Shown piece by piece: positions 10,681 through 19,650 of a stretch of 64,000 nt of DNA (its first letter is position 1; the number at the start of each line of letters is the position of its first letter). The DNA comes from Variovorax ginsengisoli. GTDB lineage: Bacteria > Pseudomonadota > Gammaproteobacteria > Burkholderiales > Burkholderiaceae_C. The notes under the pieces are model-generated. The model saw nothing but the letters and a program-made list of their open reading frames with translations. It was not told where the DNA came from and searched no databases. Both the position numbers and the translations under genes were made by a program. The DNA is taken from the NCBI RefSeq assembly GCF_030486595.1, contig NZ_JAUJZH010000001.1:248001-312000 (forward strand), given 5' to 3'.

Positions 10681-11414
10681 CCGACTGGCCCTACCCGCGC
10701 TGGATCGCCCATCGCGGTGCCGGCAAGCTGGCGCCGGAAAACACGCTGGCGGCGTTCCGTCTCGGCGCCGAGCATGGCTTCCGGATGTTCGAATGCGACG
10801 CCAAGCTGAGCGCCGACGGCGTGCCCTTCCTGCTGCACGACGCGACGCTCGAGCGCACCAGCAACGGGCGCGGGGTCGCCGGCGAGCTGCCGTGGGCGGC
10901 GCTGTCGCAGCTCGATGGCGGTGGCTGGCACTCGCGGCGCTACGCCGGCGAGCCACTGGCCAGCCTCGAGGGCCTGATCCGCTTCTGCCAAGCCAACCGC
11001 CACGCGCTCAACATCGAGATCAAGCCGACACCGGGCACCGAGCGCCGCACCGGCGAGGTCGTCGCCAACCACGCGGCGCGGCTCTGGACCGACGCTACCC
11101 AGCCTCCGCCCTTCCTGACCTCCTTCGCCCCGGACGCCCTGCGCGGCGCCCTCGCCGCCCAGCCGGGACTGCCGCGCGGCCTGCTGCTGGACACGCTGCC
11201 CGCGGGCTGGCTAGCCACCGCGCTCGCGCTCGGCTGCGTCGCGGTCGTCTGCAACTACGCGCTCTGGGACGCCGCGACCGTGGCGCAGGTGCATGCCGCC
11301 GGCCTTCGTGCGTTGAGCTACACCGTCAACGACGAATGGGCGGCCGAACGGCTGCTCGCGCTCGGCACCGATGGCATCATCACCGACCGCGTCGATCGAT
11401 TCAGTCCGGCCTGA
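10677..11414 (+). CDS. ugpQ: Glycerophosphodiester phosphodiesterase (cytosolic)
   Basis: Hydrolyses glycerophosphodiesters taken in by the Ugp transporter to sn-glycerol-3-phosphate and an alcohol. It has 245 residues, close to E. coli UgpQ (247). The GDPD signature is intact: the catalytic HRG in [28 protein letters not shown] for the second histidine, and IEIKPTPG with the metal-binding acidic residues. There is no signal peptide, as expected for the cytosolic form. The start overlaps the end of ugpC by four bases, so it is translationally coupled to the ATPase and closes the operon. Together the five genes form a complete phosphodiester uptake and cleavage system. Confidence 0.94.
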
Positions 11415-11477
11415 ATGCCGGCCCGGCGCCGGCCTGAGCGCGCCCTCGGCCGACATCGATCCGGTCCGCCGGCTTTT

Positions 11478-13958
11478 ATGATGAAGCCCATGCGCTGGCT
11501 CCTCCGTCTCCCGGCCCTCCTGCTGGCTGTCGCGCTGTGCGGCGGCGGCGCCTGGGCACAAGCCCCCGCCGCGCCCGATGCCGCCCCCACGGTGGCTGCC
11601 CTGCGCAGCCAGCTCGAAGCGATCCCGTCTTCGGTGGAGACCAGCGCCGACGTGCGCGGCGTGGTCGAGCAGCTCAACGCCATCAGCACCGCGACCGACA
11701 AGTTCATCGCCGCGCGCACCGGCGAGCTGAACGATATGAACGCCCGGCTCGGCGAGCTCGGCAACGCGCCCGCCGCGGGCACCACCGAAAACCCCGACAT
11801 CACCCGCCGCCGGGCGGCGCTGACCCGGGACCGCAATGCGCTGGATGCCAATATCCGGCTGGCGCGGCTGGTGTCGGTGGATGCGCAGCAACGCGCCAAC
11901 GACCTGCTGAACAAGCGGCGTGCCCTGTTCGAGGCCCAGCTGACCGAACGCGCGCCCTCGCCGCTCGGGCGGGAGTTCTGGGAGGACATCGCCGACGCCT
12001 GGTCCGGCGACGTCGCGCGGCTCGAGAGGCTCGGCGCCGAGTTCGAGAGCGGCTTCGAGGCCGCGCGCAGCCCGGACAACGCCGCCCCGGTGCTGGGCAC
12101 GCTGGCCGCCGCCTTGCTGCTGGCACTGCTGGGCAACTGGCTGGCCGAGCGGGCGCTGGCCCGGTTCGCCGCGAGCTACCTGCCGCCCGGGCGCCTGCGG
12201 CGCTCGCTGTTGGTGATCGCGATAGTGACCACCAACATGGTGCTGGTCGGAGTGGCCGCGCAAGGCGCGTTCTCGGTGTTCGACAACCACGGCGTCTGGG
12301 GCCCGCAGACCCGCAAGCTGGCGCAGAGCGTGGTCCAGTCCAGCATCTTCATCGCTTTCGTGGTCGGGCTCGGGCGCGCGCTGCTGTCCAACGGGCGTCC
12401 CTCGTGGCGGTTGCCGCCGATCTCCGACCCGATGGCGGAACGGCTCGCGCCCTTCCCCTGGGTCATGGCGCTGGTGGCGATAGTTGTCTGGGCGCCGACC
12501 CAGATCAACGCCGTCGTCGAGGCCAGCTTCGCCGCGGTCGTCGCCACCCACGTGATGACGGCCCTGATCCTGACCGCCATGATCGGCGCGATGCTGCTGC
12601 GCCTGCACGGCGCGCCGGTGGCCGAGCCGCCCGCGGCGGCGCCGCCGAAGGAAGCCCCGCCGGGCCCGGCGCCGGCCGTCGTCGCGCCCGAGCCCCCCAA
12701 GGGCAGCCTCGACGAGCGGCCCATGTGGGTCGGCGTGCTGCTCGCGGCGGTCACGCTGATCTTGATCGGGATCTGGGTGCTGGTGGCGACCGGCTATGTC
12801 GCGATGGCGAGCTTCTTGGCCAGCCAGCTCACCTGGGCCGGCATCGTGGCCGCGGCCTTCTACGTGCTGTTCAAGTTCGCCGACGACCTCTTCGTGGCGG
12901 TGGTGTCGTCGCGCAGCAATTTCGGCCAGCGGCTTCAATTGAGCTTCGGCCTGGAACCGCGCACGCTCGACCAGGCGGCGGTGGTGCTCTCCGGCCTGAG
13001 CCGCGTGATCCTGTTCTTCTACATGGTGATCGCGCTCGCCACGCCACTGGGGACCAGCCCCGGCGAGGTCTACCAGCGCAGCGGCAAGTTCGGCGGCGGG
13101 ATCAAGATCGGCGAGATCCAACTGGTGCCCAGCGCGATCATCAGCGCCGTCACGGTGCTGGTGGTCGGCTTCATCGCGCTGCGGGTGGTCAAGCGCTGGC
13201 TCGAACAGCAATTCCTGCCGCATACCGGGCTCGAGCCCGGTATGCAGAGTTCGATCACCACCCTGCTCGGCTACGTCGGCGGCATCCTGGTGGTCGCCTT
13301 CGGACTCTCGGCGCTGGGCATCGGCATCGAGCGCATCGCCTGGGTGGCGAGCGCGCTGTCGGTCGGCATCGGCTTCGGGTTGCAGGCCATCGTGCAGAAC
13401 TTCATCTCGGGCCTGATCCTGCTGGCCGAGCGGCCGGTCAAGGTCGGCGACTGGGTGGTGCTGGGCAATGCCGAGGGCGACGTGCGCCGCATCAACGTGC
13501 GCGCCACCGAGATCCAGCTGGGGGATCGCTCCACCATGATCGTGCCGAACTCCGAGTTCATCACCAAGACCGTGCGCAACATGACCCTCGCCAACGCCGA
13601 GGGACGGGTGTTGATTCGGCTGCCGATGCCGCTCACGACCCACGCGACGCGGGCCCGGGAAGTCATGCTGGCGGCGTTCGCCGAGCACCCCGGCGTGCTG
13701 GCGAGTCCCGCCCCCTCGGTCACGCTCGAGGGCGTGGAGGTGGGATTCCTGATCTTCCAGGCGGTCGCCTACGTGCAAAGCCCGCGGCTGGCCGGCGGCG
13801 TGCGCAGCGACGTTCTGTTCGCCATGCTCGACGGTTTGCGCGCGGCCGAACTGCCGATGGCGGCCTATCCGGGGGCGCCCCCTTATCCGGGTGGACCGCC
13901 CGCGCCGGCGACCGTGGTGCCGCCACCGCCGCCCGTTCTGCCGGGTATGGCGACCTAG
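11478..13958 (+). CDS. MscS-family mechanosensitive channel with DUF3772 N-terminal region
   Basis: A large MscS-type channel of 826 residues. A signal peptide (RWLLRLPALLLAVALCGGGAWA) precedes a periplasmic DUF3772-like region to ~residue 200, then about ten membrane segments, and a canonical MscS core: pore helix SVGIGFGLQAIVQNFISGLILL and the beta domain GDWVVLGNAEGDVRRINVRATEIQ. The C-terminus is Pro-rich (GGPPAPATVVPPPPP). It would open on hypo-osmotic shock and release solutes. Two adjacent ATGs (11478 and 11481) are possible starts and no clear ribosome site distinguishes them. A perfect 26-bp palindrome lies inside the gene at 13220-13245. The last bases overlap the small convergent membrane-protein gene. 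Confidence 0.88.
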   Translation: MMKPMRWLLRLPALLLAVALCGGGAWAQAPAAPDAAPTVAALRSQLEAIPSSVETSADVRGVVEQLNAISTATDKFIAARTGELNDMNARLGELGNAPAAGTTENPDITRRRAALTRDRNALDANIRLARLVSVDAQQRANDLLNKRRALFEAQLTERAPSPLGREFWEDIADAWSGDVARLERLGAEFESGFEAARSPDNAAPVLGTLAAALLLALLGNWLAERALARFAASYLPPGRLRRSLLVIAIVTTNMVLVGVAAQGAFSVFDNHGVWGPQTRKLAQSVVQSSIFIAFVVGLGRALLSNGRPSWRLPPISDPMAERLAPFPWVMALVAIVVWAPTQINAVVEASFAAVVATHVMTALILTAMIGAMLLRLHGAPVAEPPAAAPPKEAPPGPAPAVVAPEPPKGSLDERPMWVGVLLAAVTLILIGIWVLVATGYVAMASFLASQLTWAGIVAAAFYVLFKFADDLFVAVVSSRSNFGQRLQLSFGLEPRTLDQAAVVLSGLSRVILFFYMVIALATPLGTSPGEVYQRSGKFGGGIKIGEIQLVPSAIISAVTVLVVGFIALRVVKRWLEQQFLPHTGLEPGMQSSITTLLGYVGGILVVAFGLSALGIGIERIAWVASALSVGIGFGLQAIVQNFISGLILLAERPVKVGDWVVLGNAEGDVRRINVRATEIQLGDRSTMIVPNSEFITKTVRNMTLANAEGRVLIRLPMPLTTHATRAREVMLAAFAEHPGVLASPAPSVTLEGVEVGFLIFQAVAYVQSPRLAGGVRSDVLFAMLDGLRAAELPMAAYPGAPPYPGGPPAPATVVPPPPPVLPGMAT

Positions 13959-14236
13959 GAACGGCGCCAGCTGCCGGCCAGCAGCCACTGGCTGGAGGCA
14001 CAGGCCAGCACCAGGGCCGCGTAAGTCGCCATCTTGCCGTCGCGGCCGAAAAAGACCAGCCCGCCTGCCAGCACGGCCACCCCCACTATAAAATTGATAG
14101 CGCCCTGACGCCACCAGGCCATGGCTCCAGCCGCTTTTCGCATCGTCAACCGACCCAGCAGCGCCGAAAGGAAGCCGACCGCAAAGGCCGGTGCGACGAA
14201 ATTCAGCAGGTGATTGAAAAGGTCCAGCGGTGCCAT
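13955..14236 (-). CDS. Small hypothetical membrane protein (93 aa)
   Basis: I do not recognise this as a named family. It is a 93-residue protein with three likely membrane segments (residues ~10-27, 45-62 and 70-87) and a basic C-terminal end (SWRRS). The stop codon overlaps the last bases of the convergent MscS gene by 4 nt. Upstream it is divergent from hemA. The hydrophobic pattern, the tidy overlap and the position in a gap otherwise without a gene favour a real gene, and a protein like this is often annotated as a hypothetical next to hemA in Comamonadaceae. No function can be proposed. Confidence 0.65.
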   Translation of the reverse strand: MAPLDLFNHLLNFVAPAFAVGFLSALLGRLTMRKAAGAMAWWRQGAINFIVGVAVLAGGLVFFGRDGKMATYAALVLACASSQWLLAGSWRRS

Positions 14237-14259
14237 GTCAGGGGGTCGCCGATCAGTTT

Positions 14260-14309
14260 GCGGCCTTTTTTCAGGCCGCGGGTGGTCTGGGCCTTGCCCA
14301 TTTTATAAT
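14260..14309 (+). promoter_or_regulatory. Hairpin and TATAAT -10 element before hemA
   Basis: GCGGCCT (14260-14266) and AGGCCGC (14273-14279) form a hairpin with a T-rich loop in the divergent region upstream of hemA. A consensus TATAAT (14304-14309) lies 8 nt before the hemA ATG at 14318. With a normal +1 at about 14316 the message would have almost no 5' leader. No good -35 is visible at 16-18 nt. Confidence 0.45.
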
Positions 14310-14317
14310 CAGCTGCT

Positions 14318-15601
14318 ATGTCAGTCTGGGCCCTCGGCTTGAACCACACGACCGCGCCGCTCGACCTGCGCGGTCGTTTCGCGTTCGCCATCGACCAGAT
14401 CGCCCCGACACTGCACAGCCTGCGCCACTCCTTCGGCTCGAACCGCCATCCCGGCGTCGAGGCCGCGATCATCTCGACCTGCAACCGCACCGAGATCTAT
14501 TGCGCCGCCGACCAGGTCGCGCTCGAGCACACGGTCGACTGGCTGGCCCACAGCGGCGGCGTCTCGCCGGCCCTGCTTCGCTCGCACGCCTACACCCTGC
14601 ACGACGACCACGCCGCGCGCCACGCCTTCCGGGTCGCGAGCGGGCTCGATTCGATGGTGCTCGGCGAGCCCCAGATCCTCGGCCAGATGAAAGACGCCGT
14701 GCGTGCCGCCGAGACCGCCGGCGCCCTCGGCAGCACCCTGAACCAGCTGTTCCAGCGCTCCTTCGCGGTCGCCAAGGAGGTGCGCACCGCGACCGAGATC
14801 GGCGCCCATTCGATCAGCATGGCCGCCGCCGCCGTACGCCTGGCCGGCCAGCTGTTCGAAGACCTGCGGCACACGCGCGTGCTTTTCATCGGCGCCGGCG
14901 AGATGATCGACCTGGCGGCGACCCACTTCGCGGCCCGCCAGCCCAAATCCATCGTGATCGCCAACCGCACTCTGGAACGCGGCGAAAAGCTGGCCTCGCG
15001 CTTCGGCGGCGAGGCGATGCGGCTGGCCGACCTGCCGGCCCGGCTGGCCGAGTTCGACATCGTCGTGAGCTGCACCGCCAGCACGCTGCCGCTGATCGGC
15101 CTGGGCGCGGTCGAGCGCGCGCTCAAGGTGCGCCGGCACCGCCCGATGTTCATGGTCGACCTGGCGGTGCCGCGCGACATCGAACCCGAAGTGAAGGCAC
15201 TCGAGGACGTCTATCTCTACACGGTGGACGACCTGGCGCAGGTGGTGCAGCAGGGCCACGCCAACCGGCAGGCCGCCGTGGCGCAGGCCGAGGTCATCAT
15301 CGATGCCGGCGTGCAGAGCTTCATGCACTGGCTCGACCAGCGCGGCACGGTGCCGCTGATCCGCCAGCTCAACGCCCAGACCGACGAATGGCGCGCCGCC
15401 GAACTGGCCCGCGCGCGCAAGCTGCTGGCCCGGGGCGAAGACGTCGATGCGGTGCTCGAAGCCCTGTCGCGCGGCCTGACGCAGAAGATGCTGCACGGGG
15501 CGATGGCCGAGCTGCACGCCGGCGATGCCGCGGCCCGCGAGCAGACGGCAGAGACGATCTCGCGCCTGTTCCTGCGCAACGAACCGCGCAAAGAGCGTTA
15601 G
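14318..15601 (+). CDS. hemA: Glutamyl-tRNA reductase
   Basis: First committed step of C5-pathway tetrapyrrole synthesis: reduces glutamyl-tRNA(Glu) to glutamate-1-semialdehyde with NADPH, feeding haem for cytochromes such as the bc1 complex in this window. It has 427 residues, the usual length. The N-terminal catalytic domain holds the nucleophilic cysteine in [10 protein letters not shown] (Cys55) and the [12 protein letters not shown] motif. The NADPH-binding domain has [17 protein letters not shown], and the C-terminal dimerisation helix runs from ~residue 325. The start [10 protein letters not shown] is family-standard. A TATAAT lies only 8 nt upstream, so the mRNA could be leaderless. 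The 89-nt gap to prfA contains the GC palindrome GGCGGCGCCGCC. Confidence 0.96.
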   Translation: MSVWALGLNHTTAPLDLRGRFAFAIDQIAPTLHSLRHSFGSNRHPGVEAAIISTCNRTEIYCAADQVALEHTVDWLAHSGGVSPALLRSHAYTLHDDHAARHAFRVASGLDSMVLGEPQILGQMKDAVRAAETAGALGSTLNQLFQRSFAVAKEVRTATEIGAHSISMAAAAVRLAGQLFEDLRHTRVLFIGAGEMIDLAATHFAARQPKSIVIANRTLERGEKLASRFGGEAMRLADLPARLAEFDIVVSCTASTLPLIGLGAVERALKVRRHRPMFMVDLAVPRDIEPEVKALEDVYLYTVDDLAQVVQQGHANRQAAVAQAEVIIDAGVQSFMHWLDQRGTVPLIRQLNAQTDEWRAAELARARKLLARGEDVDAVLEALSRGLTQKMLHGAMAELHAGDAAAREQTAETISRLFLRNEPRKER

Positions 15602-15690
15602 CGACGCTGGCCGTCCCGGCGGCGCCGCCTGCCGCCACGCCCGCCGCCGCGCACCGGCCGCGCCCCCTCTCATTCGCAACGCCCCTTCTC

Positions 15691-16779
15691 GTGAAACCCT
15701 TCCTGCGTCACCAACTCGAGCGCTACGCGCAACGCCTCGGCGAACTCGACTTCCTGCTTTCGCGCGAGGACATCATGTCCGACATGGCGCAGTACCGGAC
15801 CATCTCGCGCGAGCATGCCGAGGTGACGCAGGTGGCCGGCCGCTACAGCCGCTACCTGCAGCGCGAGGCCGACCTGGCCAGCGCCCGCGAGATGCTCGAC
15901 GAGCCCGAGATGGCCGAGATGGCGCAGGAGGAGATCTCCGCGGCCGAGGCCGAGCTGCTGCAGCTCGACGCCGAACTGCAGCGCCTGCTGTTGCCCAAGG
16001 ACCCGGACGACGCCCGCAACGCCTTCCTGGAGATCCGTGCCGGTACCGGCGGCGACGAATCGGCGCTGTTCGCCGGCGACCTGCTGCGCATGTACACGCG
16101 CTACGCCGAGCGCGCCGGCTGGCGCTGCGAGATCGTCAGCGAGAGCGAGAGCGAGCTCGGCGGCTACAAGGAAGTCGTGATCCGGATCGTCGGCGACGAC
16201 GTGTTCGGCAAGCTGCGCTTCGAATCCGGCGGCCACCGGGTGCAGCGCGTGCCGGCGACGGAAACGCAGGGCCGCATCCACACCAGCGCCTGCACGGTGG
16301 CCGTGCTGGCCGAGCCCGACGAGGCCCAGGCGGTGCAGATCAACCCGGCCGACCTTCGCATCGACACCTACCGCGCCAGCGGCGCCGGCGGCCAGCACAT
16401 CAACAAGACCGATTCGGCGGTGCGCATCACCCACATCCCGACCGGCATCGTGGCCGAATGCCAGGACGACCGCAGCCAGCACCGCAACAAGGCCAAGGCG
16501 CTGCAGGTGCTGTCGGCGCGGATCCAGGAAAAGGACCGCAGCGAGCGCGCGGCCAAGGACGCCGCCATGCGCAAGGGCCTGATCGGCACCGGCGACCGCT
16601 CCGACCGCATCCGCACCTACAACTTCCCGCAAGGCCGGCTCACCGACCACCGCATCAACCTCACGCTCTACAAGCTGCAGGCGATCATGGAAGGAGACCT
16701 CGGCGACGTGCTGGCAGCCCTGCAGGCGGCACGCGAGGCCGAGCAGCTGGCCGAACTCGAAGCCAGTCTGCCGGCGTGA
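15691..16779 (+). CDS. prfA: Peptide chain release factor 1
   Basis: Recognises UAA and UAG stop codons and triggers peptide release. The product has 362 residues, matching RF1 (360 in E. coli). The GGQ catalytic motif is at residues 233-235 (GAGGQHINK), and the tripeptide PAT of the stop-codon recognition loop is near residues 188-190 in [13 protein letters not shown]. The gene starts with [19 protein letters not shown] is the standard N-terminus, and no in-frame ATG gives a better match. The stop overlaps the GTG of prmC (GTGA), so RF1 and the enzyme that methylates its GGQ glutamine are coupled. Confidence 0.96.
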   Translation: MKPFLRHQLERYAQRLGELDFLLSREDIMSDMAQYRTISREHAEVTQVAGRYSRYLQREADLASAREMLDEPEMAEMAQEEISAAEAELLQLDAELQRLLLPKDPDDARNAFLEIRAGTGGDESALFAGDLLRMYTRYAERAGWRCEIVSESESELGGYKEVVIRIVGDDVFGKLRFESGGHRVQRVPATETQGRIHTSACTVAVLAEPDEAQAVQINPADLRIDTYRASGAGGQHINKTDSAVRITHIPTGIVAECQDDRSQHRNKAKALQVLSARIQEKDRSERAAKDAAMRKGLIGTGDRSDRIRTYNFPQGRLTDHRINLTLYKLQAIMEGDLGDVLAALQAAREAEQLAELEASLPA

Positions 16780-17630
16780 CCGCTTCGCCCGAACACCGGC
16801 CCTCGACCCCGGCGCAGATGCTGGCCGCGGCGGCCGCGCTGGGCGTCGAGCGGCTCGACGCCCAGTTGCTGCTGCTGCATGCGCTGGGCCGTGCCGCCGG
16901 CGAGCGCGCCTGGCTGCTGGCGCATGACACCGACCCGCTGCCGGACGCCGCCTGGCAGGCCTTCGAGCGGCTGTGCGAGCGCCGCCTCGCCGGCGAGCCG
17001 GTGGCCTACCTGGTCGGCGAGAAGGAGTTCCACGGCCTGGGCCTGCAGGTCGACGCCCGGGTGCTGGTGCCGCGTCCCGACACCGAGACCCTGGTCGAAT
17101 GGGCGCTGCAATGCCTGGACGGCCGGCCGGCCCCGGCCGTGCTCGACCTCGGCACCGGCAGCGGCGCGATCGCCCTGGCGATCCAGCATGCGCGGCCCGA
17201 CGCCCGGGTGGCCGCGGTCGATGCCAGCGCCGACGCCCTGGCCGTGGCCCGCGCCAATGCGACGAGGCTCGGCCTGCCAGTGCGCTTCGCCCAGGCCGAC
17301 TGGCTGGACGGCGCCGACCGCGGGCTGGACCTGATCGTCTCGAACCCCCCCTACATCGTGGCCGGCGACCCGCACCTGGCCGCCCTGCGCCACGAGCCGC
17401 TGCGGGCGCTGGTCTCCGGGGCCGACGGGCTGGACGACATCCGCCGCATCGTCCGGGCGGCGCCCGAGCACCTGGCCGAGGGCGGCTGGCTGCTGCTCGA
17501 ACACGGCTGGGACCAGGCCGGCGCGGTTCGGCAGCTGCTGGCCGCAGGCGGCTTCGCCGGGGTCCAAAGCCGCAACGATCTCGCCGGCATCGCGCGCTGC
17601 TCGGGCGGAATCCGGCGCACAGTGAAATAA
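16776..17630 (+). CDS. prmC: Peptide chain release factor N(5)-glutamine methyltransferase
   Basis: SAM-dependent methyltransferase that modifies the glutamine of the GGQ motif in RF1 and RF2, raising release activity. It has 284 residues. The SAM-binding loop [13 protein letters not shown] and the NPPY catalytic motif (VSNPPYI) are intact, as is the PrmC-specific segment [11 protein letters not shown] followed by [13 protein letters not shown]. It starts at a GTG overlapping the prfA stop. This prfA-prmC pairing is near universal. grxD follows after 30 nt with its own strong ribosome site. Confidence 0.95.
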   Translation: MTASPEHRPSTPAQMLAAAAALGVERLDAQLLLLHALGRAAGERAWLLAHDTDPLPDAAWQAFERLCERRLAGEPVAYLVGEKEFHGLGLQVDARVLVPRPDTETLVEWALQCLDGRPAPAVLDLGTGSGAIALAIQHARPDARVAAVDASADALAVARANATRLGLPVRFAQADWLDGADRGLDLIVSNPPYIVAGDPHLAALRHEPLRALVSGADGLDDIRRIVRAAPEHLAEGGWLLLEHGWDQAGAVRQLLAAGGFAGVQSRNDLAGIARCSGGIRRTVK

Positions 17631-17660
17631 TCCGCCCAATCCAATTTCCAGGAGTTCCCC

Positions 17661-17987
17661 ATGTCCGATACCCAGCAACGCATCGACGATCTCGTCAAGA
17701 GCAACGACCTCGTGCTCTTCATGAAGGGCAATGCCAGTTTTCCGATGTGCGGTTTCTCGGGCCGCGCGATCCAGATCCTCAAGGCCGTGGGTGTCGACAC
17801 CCGCACGCTCAAGACCGTCAACGTGCTGGACGACGCCGAAGTGCGCCAGGGCATCAAGGAATACAGCAACTGGCCGACCATCCCCCAGCTCTACGTCAAG
17901 GGCGAATTCGTCGGCGGCTCTGACATCCTGATGGAAATGTACGAGTCGGGCGAGCTGCAGCAGATGCTCAACGGCAGTCCGGCCTGA
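17661..17987 (+). CDS. grxD: Monothiol glutaredoxin Grx4 family
   Basis: A 108-residue monothiol glutaredoxin with the CGFS active site at residues 30-33, the signature of Grx4/GrxD. These proteins bind a glutathione-ligated [2Fe-2S] cluster as dimers and pass it to acceptor proteins. The TrxA-like fold has the conserved cis-Pro segment [19 protein letters not shown], which also forms the glutathione site. Its ATG follows a strong CCAGGAG ribosome site. The grxD gene commonly follows hemA-prfA-prmC in Burkholderiales, so all four are likely one transcript. Confidence 0.96.
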   Translation: MSDTQQRIDDLVKSNDLVLFMKGNASFPMCGFSGRAIQILKAVGVDTRTLKTVNVLDDAEVRQGIKEYSNWPTIPQLYVKGEFVGGSDILMEMYESGELQQMLNGSPA

Positions 17988-18001
17988 GCCTCCCCACGGC
18001 G

Positions 18002-18496
18002 ATGAGCCACGACCACGCCGATCACGGACACGCCGAGCCGGCGTGGAAGCACGACGGCGTGCGCGTGATCCCCGGCAACCAGCTCGACACCAACACTGCC
18101 CAGACGCCGGGCATGAACCGGGCCGCCGCGATCAACTTCGCGCGCGTCGGGGCCCAGAAGCTCTGGGCCGGCACCGTCACCATCCACGCCAACGCCAAGA
18201 CCGGCGCCCACCATCACGGCCATCTCGAATCCGTGATCTACGTGGTGCGCGGCCGGGCCCGCATGCGCTGGGGCGAGCAGCTCGAATTCACGGCCGAGGC
18301 CGGCCCGGGCGACTTCATCTACGTGCCGCCCTACGTGCCGCACCAGGAAATCAACGCCAGCGAGACCGAGGCGCTCGAATGCGTGCTGTGCCGCAGCGAC
18401 GGCCAGGCGGTGGCGGTCAACCTCGACATCGAGCCGGCCGAAAAGCCCGAATCGGTGCTGTGGGTCGACCCGACCCATCCGCACGGCGGCGTGTGA
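18002..18496 (+). CDS. Cupin domain protein
   Basis: A 164-residue single-domain cupin. It carries motif 1 (HHHGHLESVIYVVRGRARM, with the metal-binding histidines and Glu) and motif 2 (GDFIYVPPYVPHQE, with the fourth histidine), so a bound divalent metal is likely. The N-terminus is His-rich (SHDHADHGH) and the C-terminus ends WVDPTHPHGG. Cupins of this size are diverse (dioxygenases, isomerases, sugar or ligand binding), and the sequence does not identify a substrate. It starts 14 nt after grxD and could share its transcript, and it is followed by a 109-nt gap. Confidence 0.85.
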   Translation: MSHDHADHGHAEPAWKHDGVRVIPGNQLDTNTAQTPGMNRAAAINFARVGAQKLWAGTVTIHANAKTGAHHHGHLESVIYVVRGRARMRWGEQLEFTAEAGPGDFIYVPPYVPHQEINASETEALECVLCRSDGQAVAVNLDIEPAEKPESVLWVDPTHPHGGV

Positions 18497-18605
18497 CCGC
18501 AGCGCGACAGATCCCCAAAACAGGGCAAAGCGAGAAAACGTAGACATCCGGCGAACCCGGGCACGGCTTATGCTGTCCAAAGAGTGTTCGAAACCGGAGG
18601 TGTCC

Positions 18606-19601
18606 ATGGATTCCCGCAGTCTCGTCCCCGCATCGCCGTCGTTCCAGCTGCCGGTCGCCAACCTGCGCAGCGTGTTCCAGACGCACGATGTCGAACGCAA
18701 GCTCGCCAAGCTCCCCGAGCGCGAGCACGAACACCTTCGCACCACTTACGAGCGCATGCTCGAGCGCGGTCCCGACCGGTTCCAGGTCAAGCCGAGCGGC
18801 GTGCCCGAGATGGCATCGCTCTACGCCCAATTGCCCAATTTCACCGAAGTCCTCGACGACGTGCGGCGCCATGTCGCCCTGGCGCAGGACAGCCGCGACG
18901 GCCTCGAGGTCACGCCGATGCTGCTGCTCGGCGCGCCCGGCATCGGCAAGACCCATTTCGCGAAGAAGCTGGCCGATCTGCTGGGCACCGGGATGTCACT
19001 GGTGCCGATGAACTCCATGACCGCGGGCTGGCTGCTCTCGGGCGCCTCCTCGCAGTGGAAGGGTTCCAAGCCCGGAAAGGTGTTCGAGGCGCTGGTCGAG
19101 GGCCAGTACGCCAATCCGGTGATGGTGGTCGACGAGATCGACAAGGCCGGCAGCGACAGCCAGTACGACCCCCTGGGCGCGCTCTACAACCTGCTCGAAC
19201 ACGACACCGCCCACGCTTTCGTCGACGAATTCGCCGAGGTGGCCATCGACGCCAGCCAGGTGATCTGGATCACGACCGCGAACGACGCGCGCGGCATCCC
19301 GGAACCCATCCTCAATCGCATGAACGTGTTCGAGATCGAATCGCCCTCGCCCGAGGCGGCTCGCCAGATCGCGCGCCAGCTCTACGACGCGATCCGCGGC
19401 GACCACGACTGGGGCCGGCTGCTGGCCGTGGAGCCCGCACCGGACGTGCTCGACCAGCTCGCCACGCTGGCGCCGCGCGAGATGCGGCGCGCCCTCATGA
19501 CCGGCTTCGGCAATGCCCGCCTGGCCGGGCGCGACGAGGTCCGGGTCGACGACCTGCCCCGGATCAACGCGGCGAGAAGCCGGATCGGCTTCGTCCAATA
19601 A
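18606..19601 (+). CDS. AAA+ ATPase with a Lon-like ATPase module and no protease domain
   Basis: A 331-residue AAA+ protein. An N-terminal region of ~100 residues precedes Walker A GAPGIGKT (residues 109-116), Walker B VVDEID (174-179) and sensor 1 (IWITTANDARGIPEPILNRM). The layout of the ATPase part (the DP-x-x-ALYNLLEHD and F-x-D-x-x-x-E motifs after Walker B) is closest to the ATPase domain of Lon, but the sequence ends soon after the helical lid and has no Ser-Lys protease domain. I infer a remodelling or chaperone ATPase. The start is chosen by the GGAGG ribosome site ending five nt before this ATG; an earlier ATG at 18570 has no such site. Its partner is unknown. Confidence 0.8.
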   Translation: MDSRSLVPASPSFQLPVANLRSVFQTHDVERKLAKLPEREHEHLRTTYERMLERGPDRFQVKPSGVPEMASLYAQLPNFTEVLDDVRRHVALAQDSRDGLEVTPMLLLGAPGIGKTHFAKKLADLLGTGMSLVPMNSMTAGWLLSGASSQWKGSKPGKVFEALVEGQYANPVMVVDEIDKAGSDSQYDPLGALYNLLEHDTAHAFVDEFAEVAIDASQVIWITTANDARGIPEPILNRMNVFEIESPSPEAARQIARQLYDAIRGDHDWGRLLAVEPAPDVLDQLATLAPREMRRALMTGFGNARLAGRDEVRVDDLPRINAARSRIGFVQ

Positions 19602-19650
19602 CGGGGCCGCTGCCGGTCATGGCACCATGGCGGTCTTCATCGACCGCACC

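Noticed and set aside
11211..14114. A 967-codon minus-strand open frame opposite ugpQ and the MscS-type channel
   Set aside because: The translation is His/Arg/Gly-rich without domains, and the plus-strand channel is clearly the coding frame.
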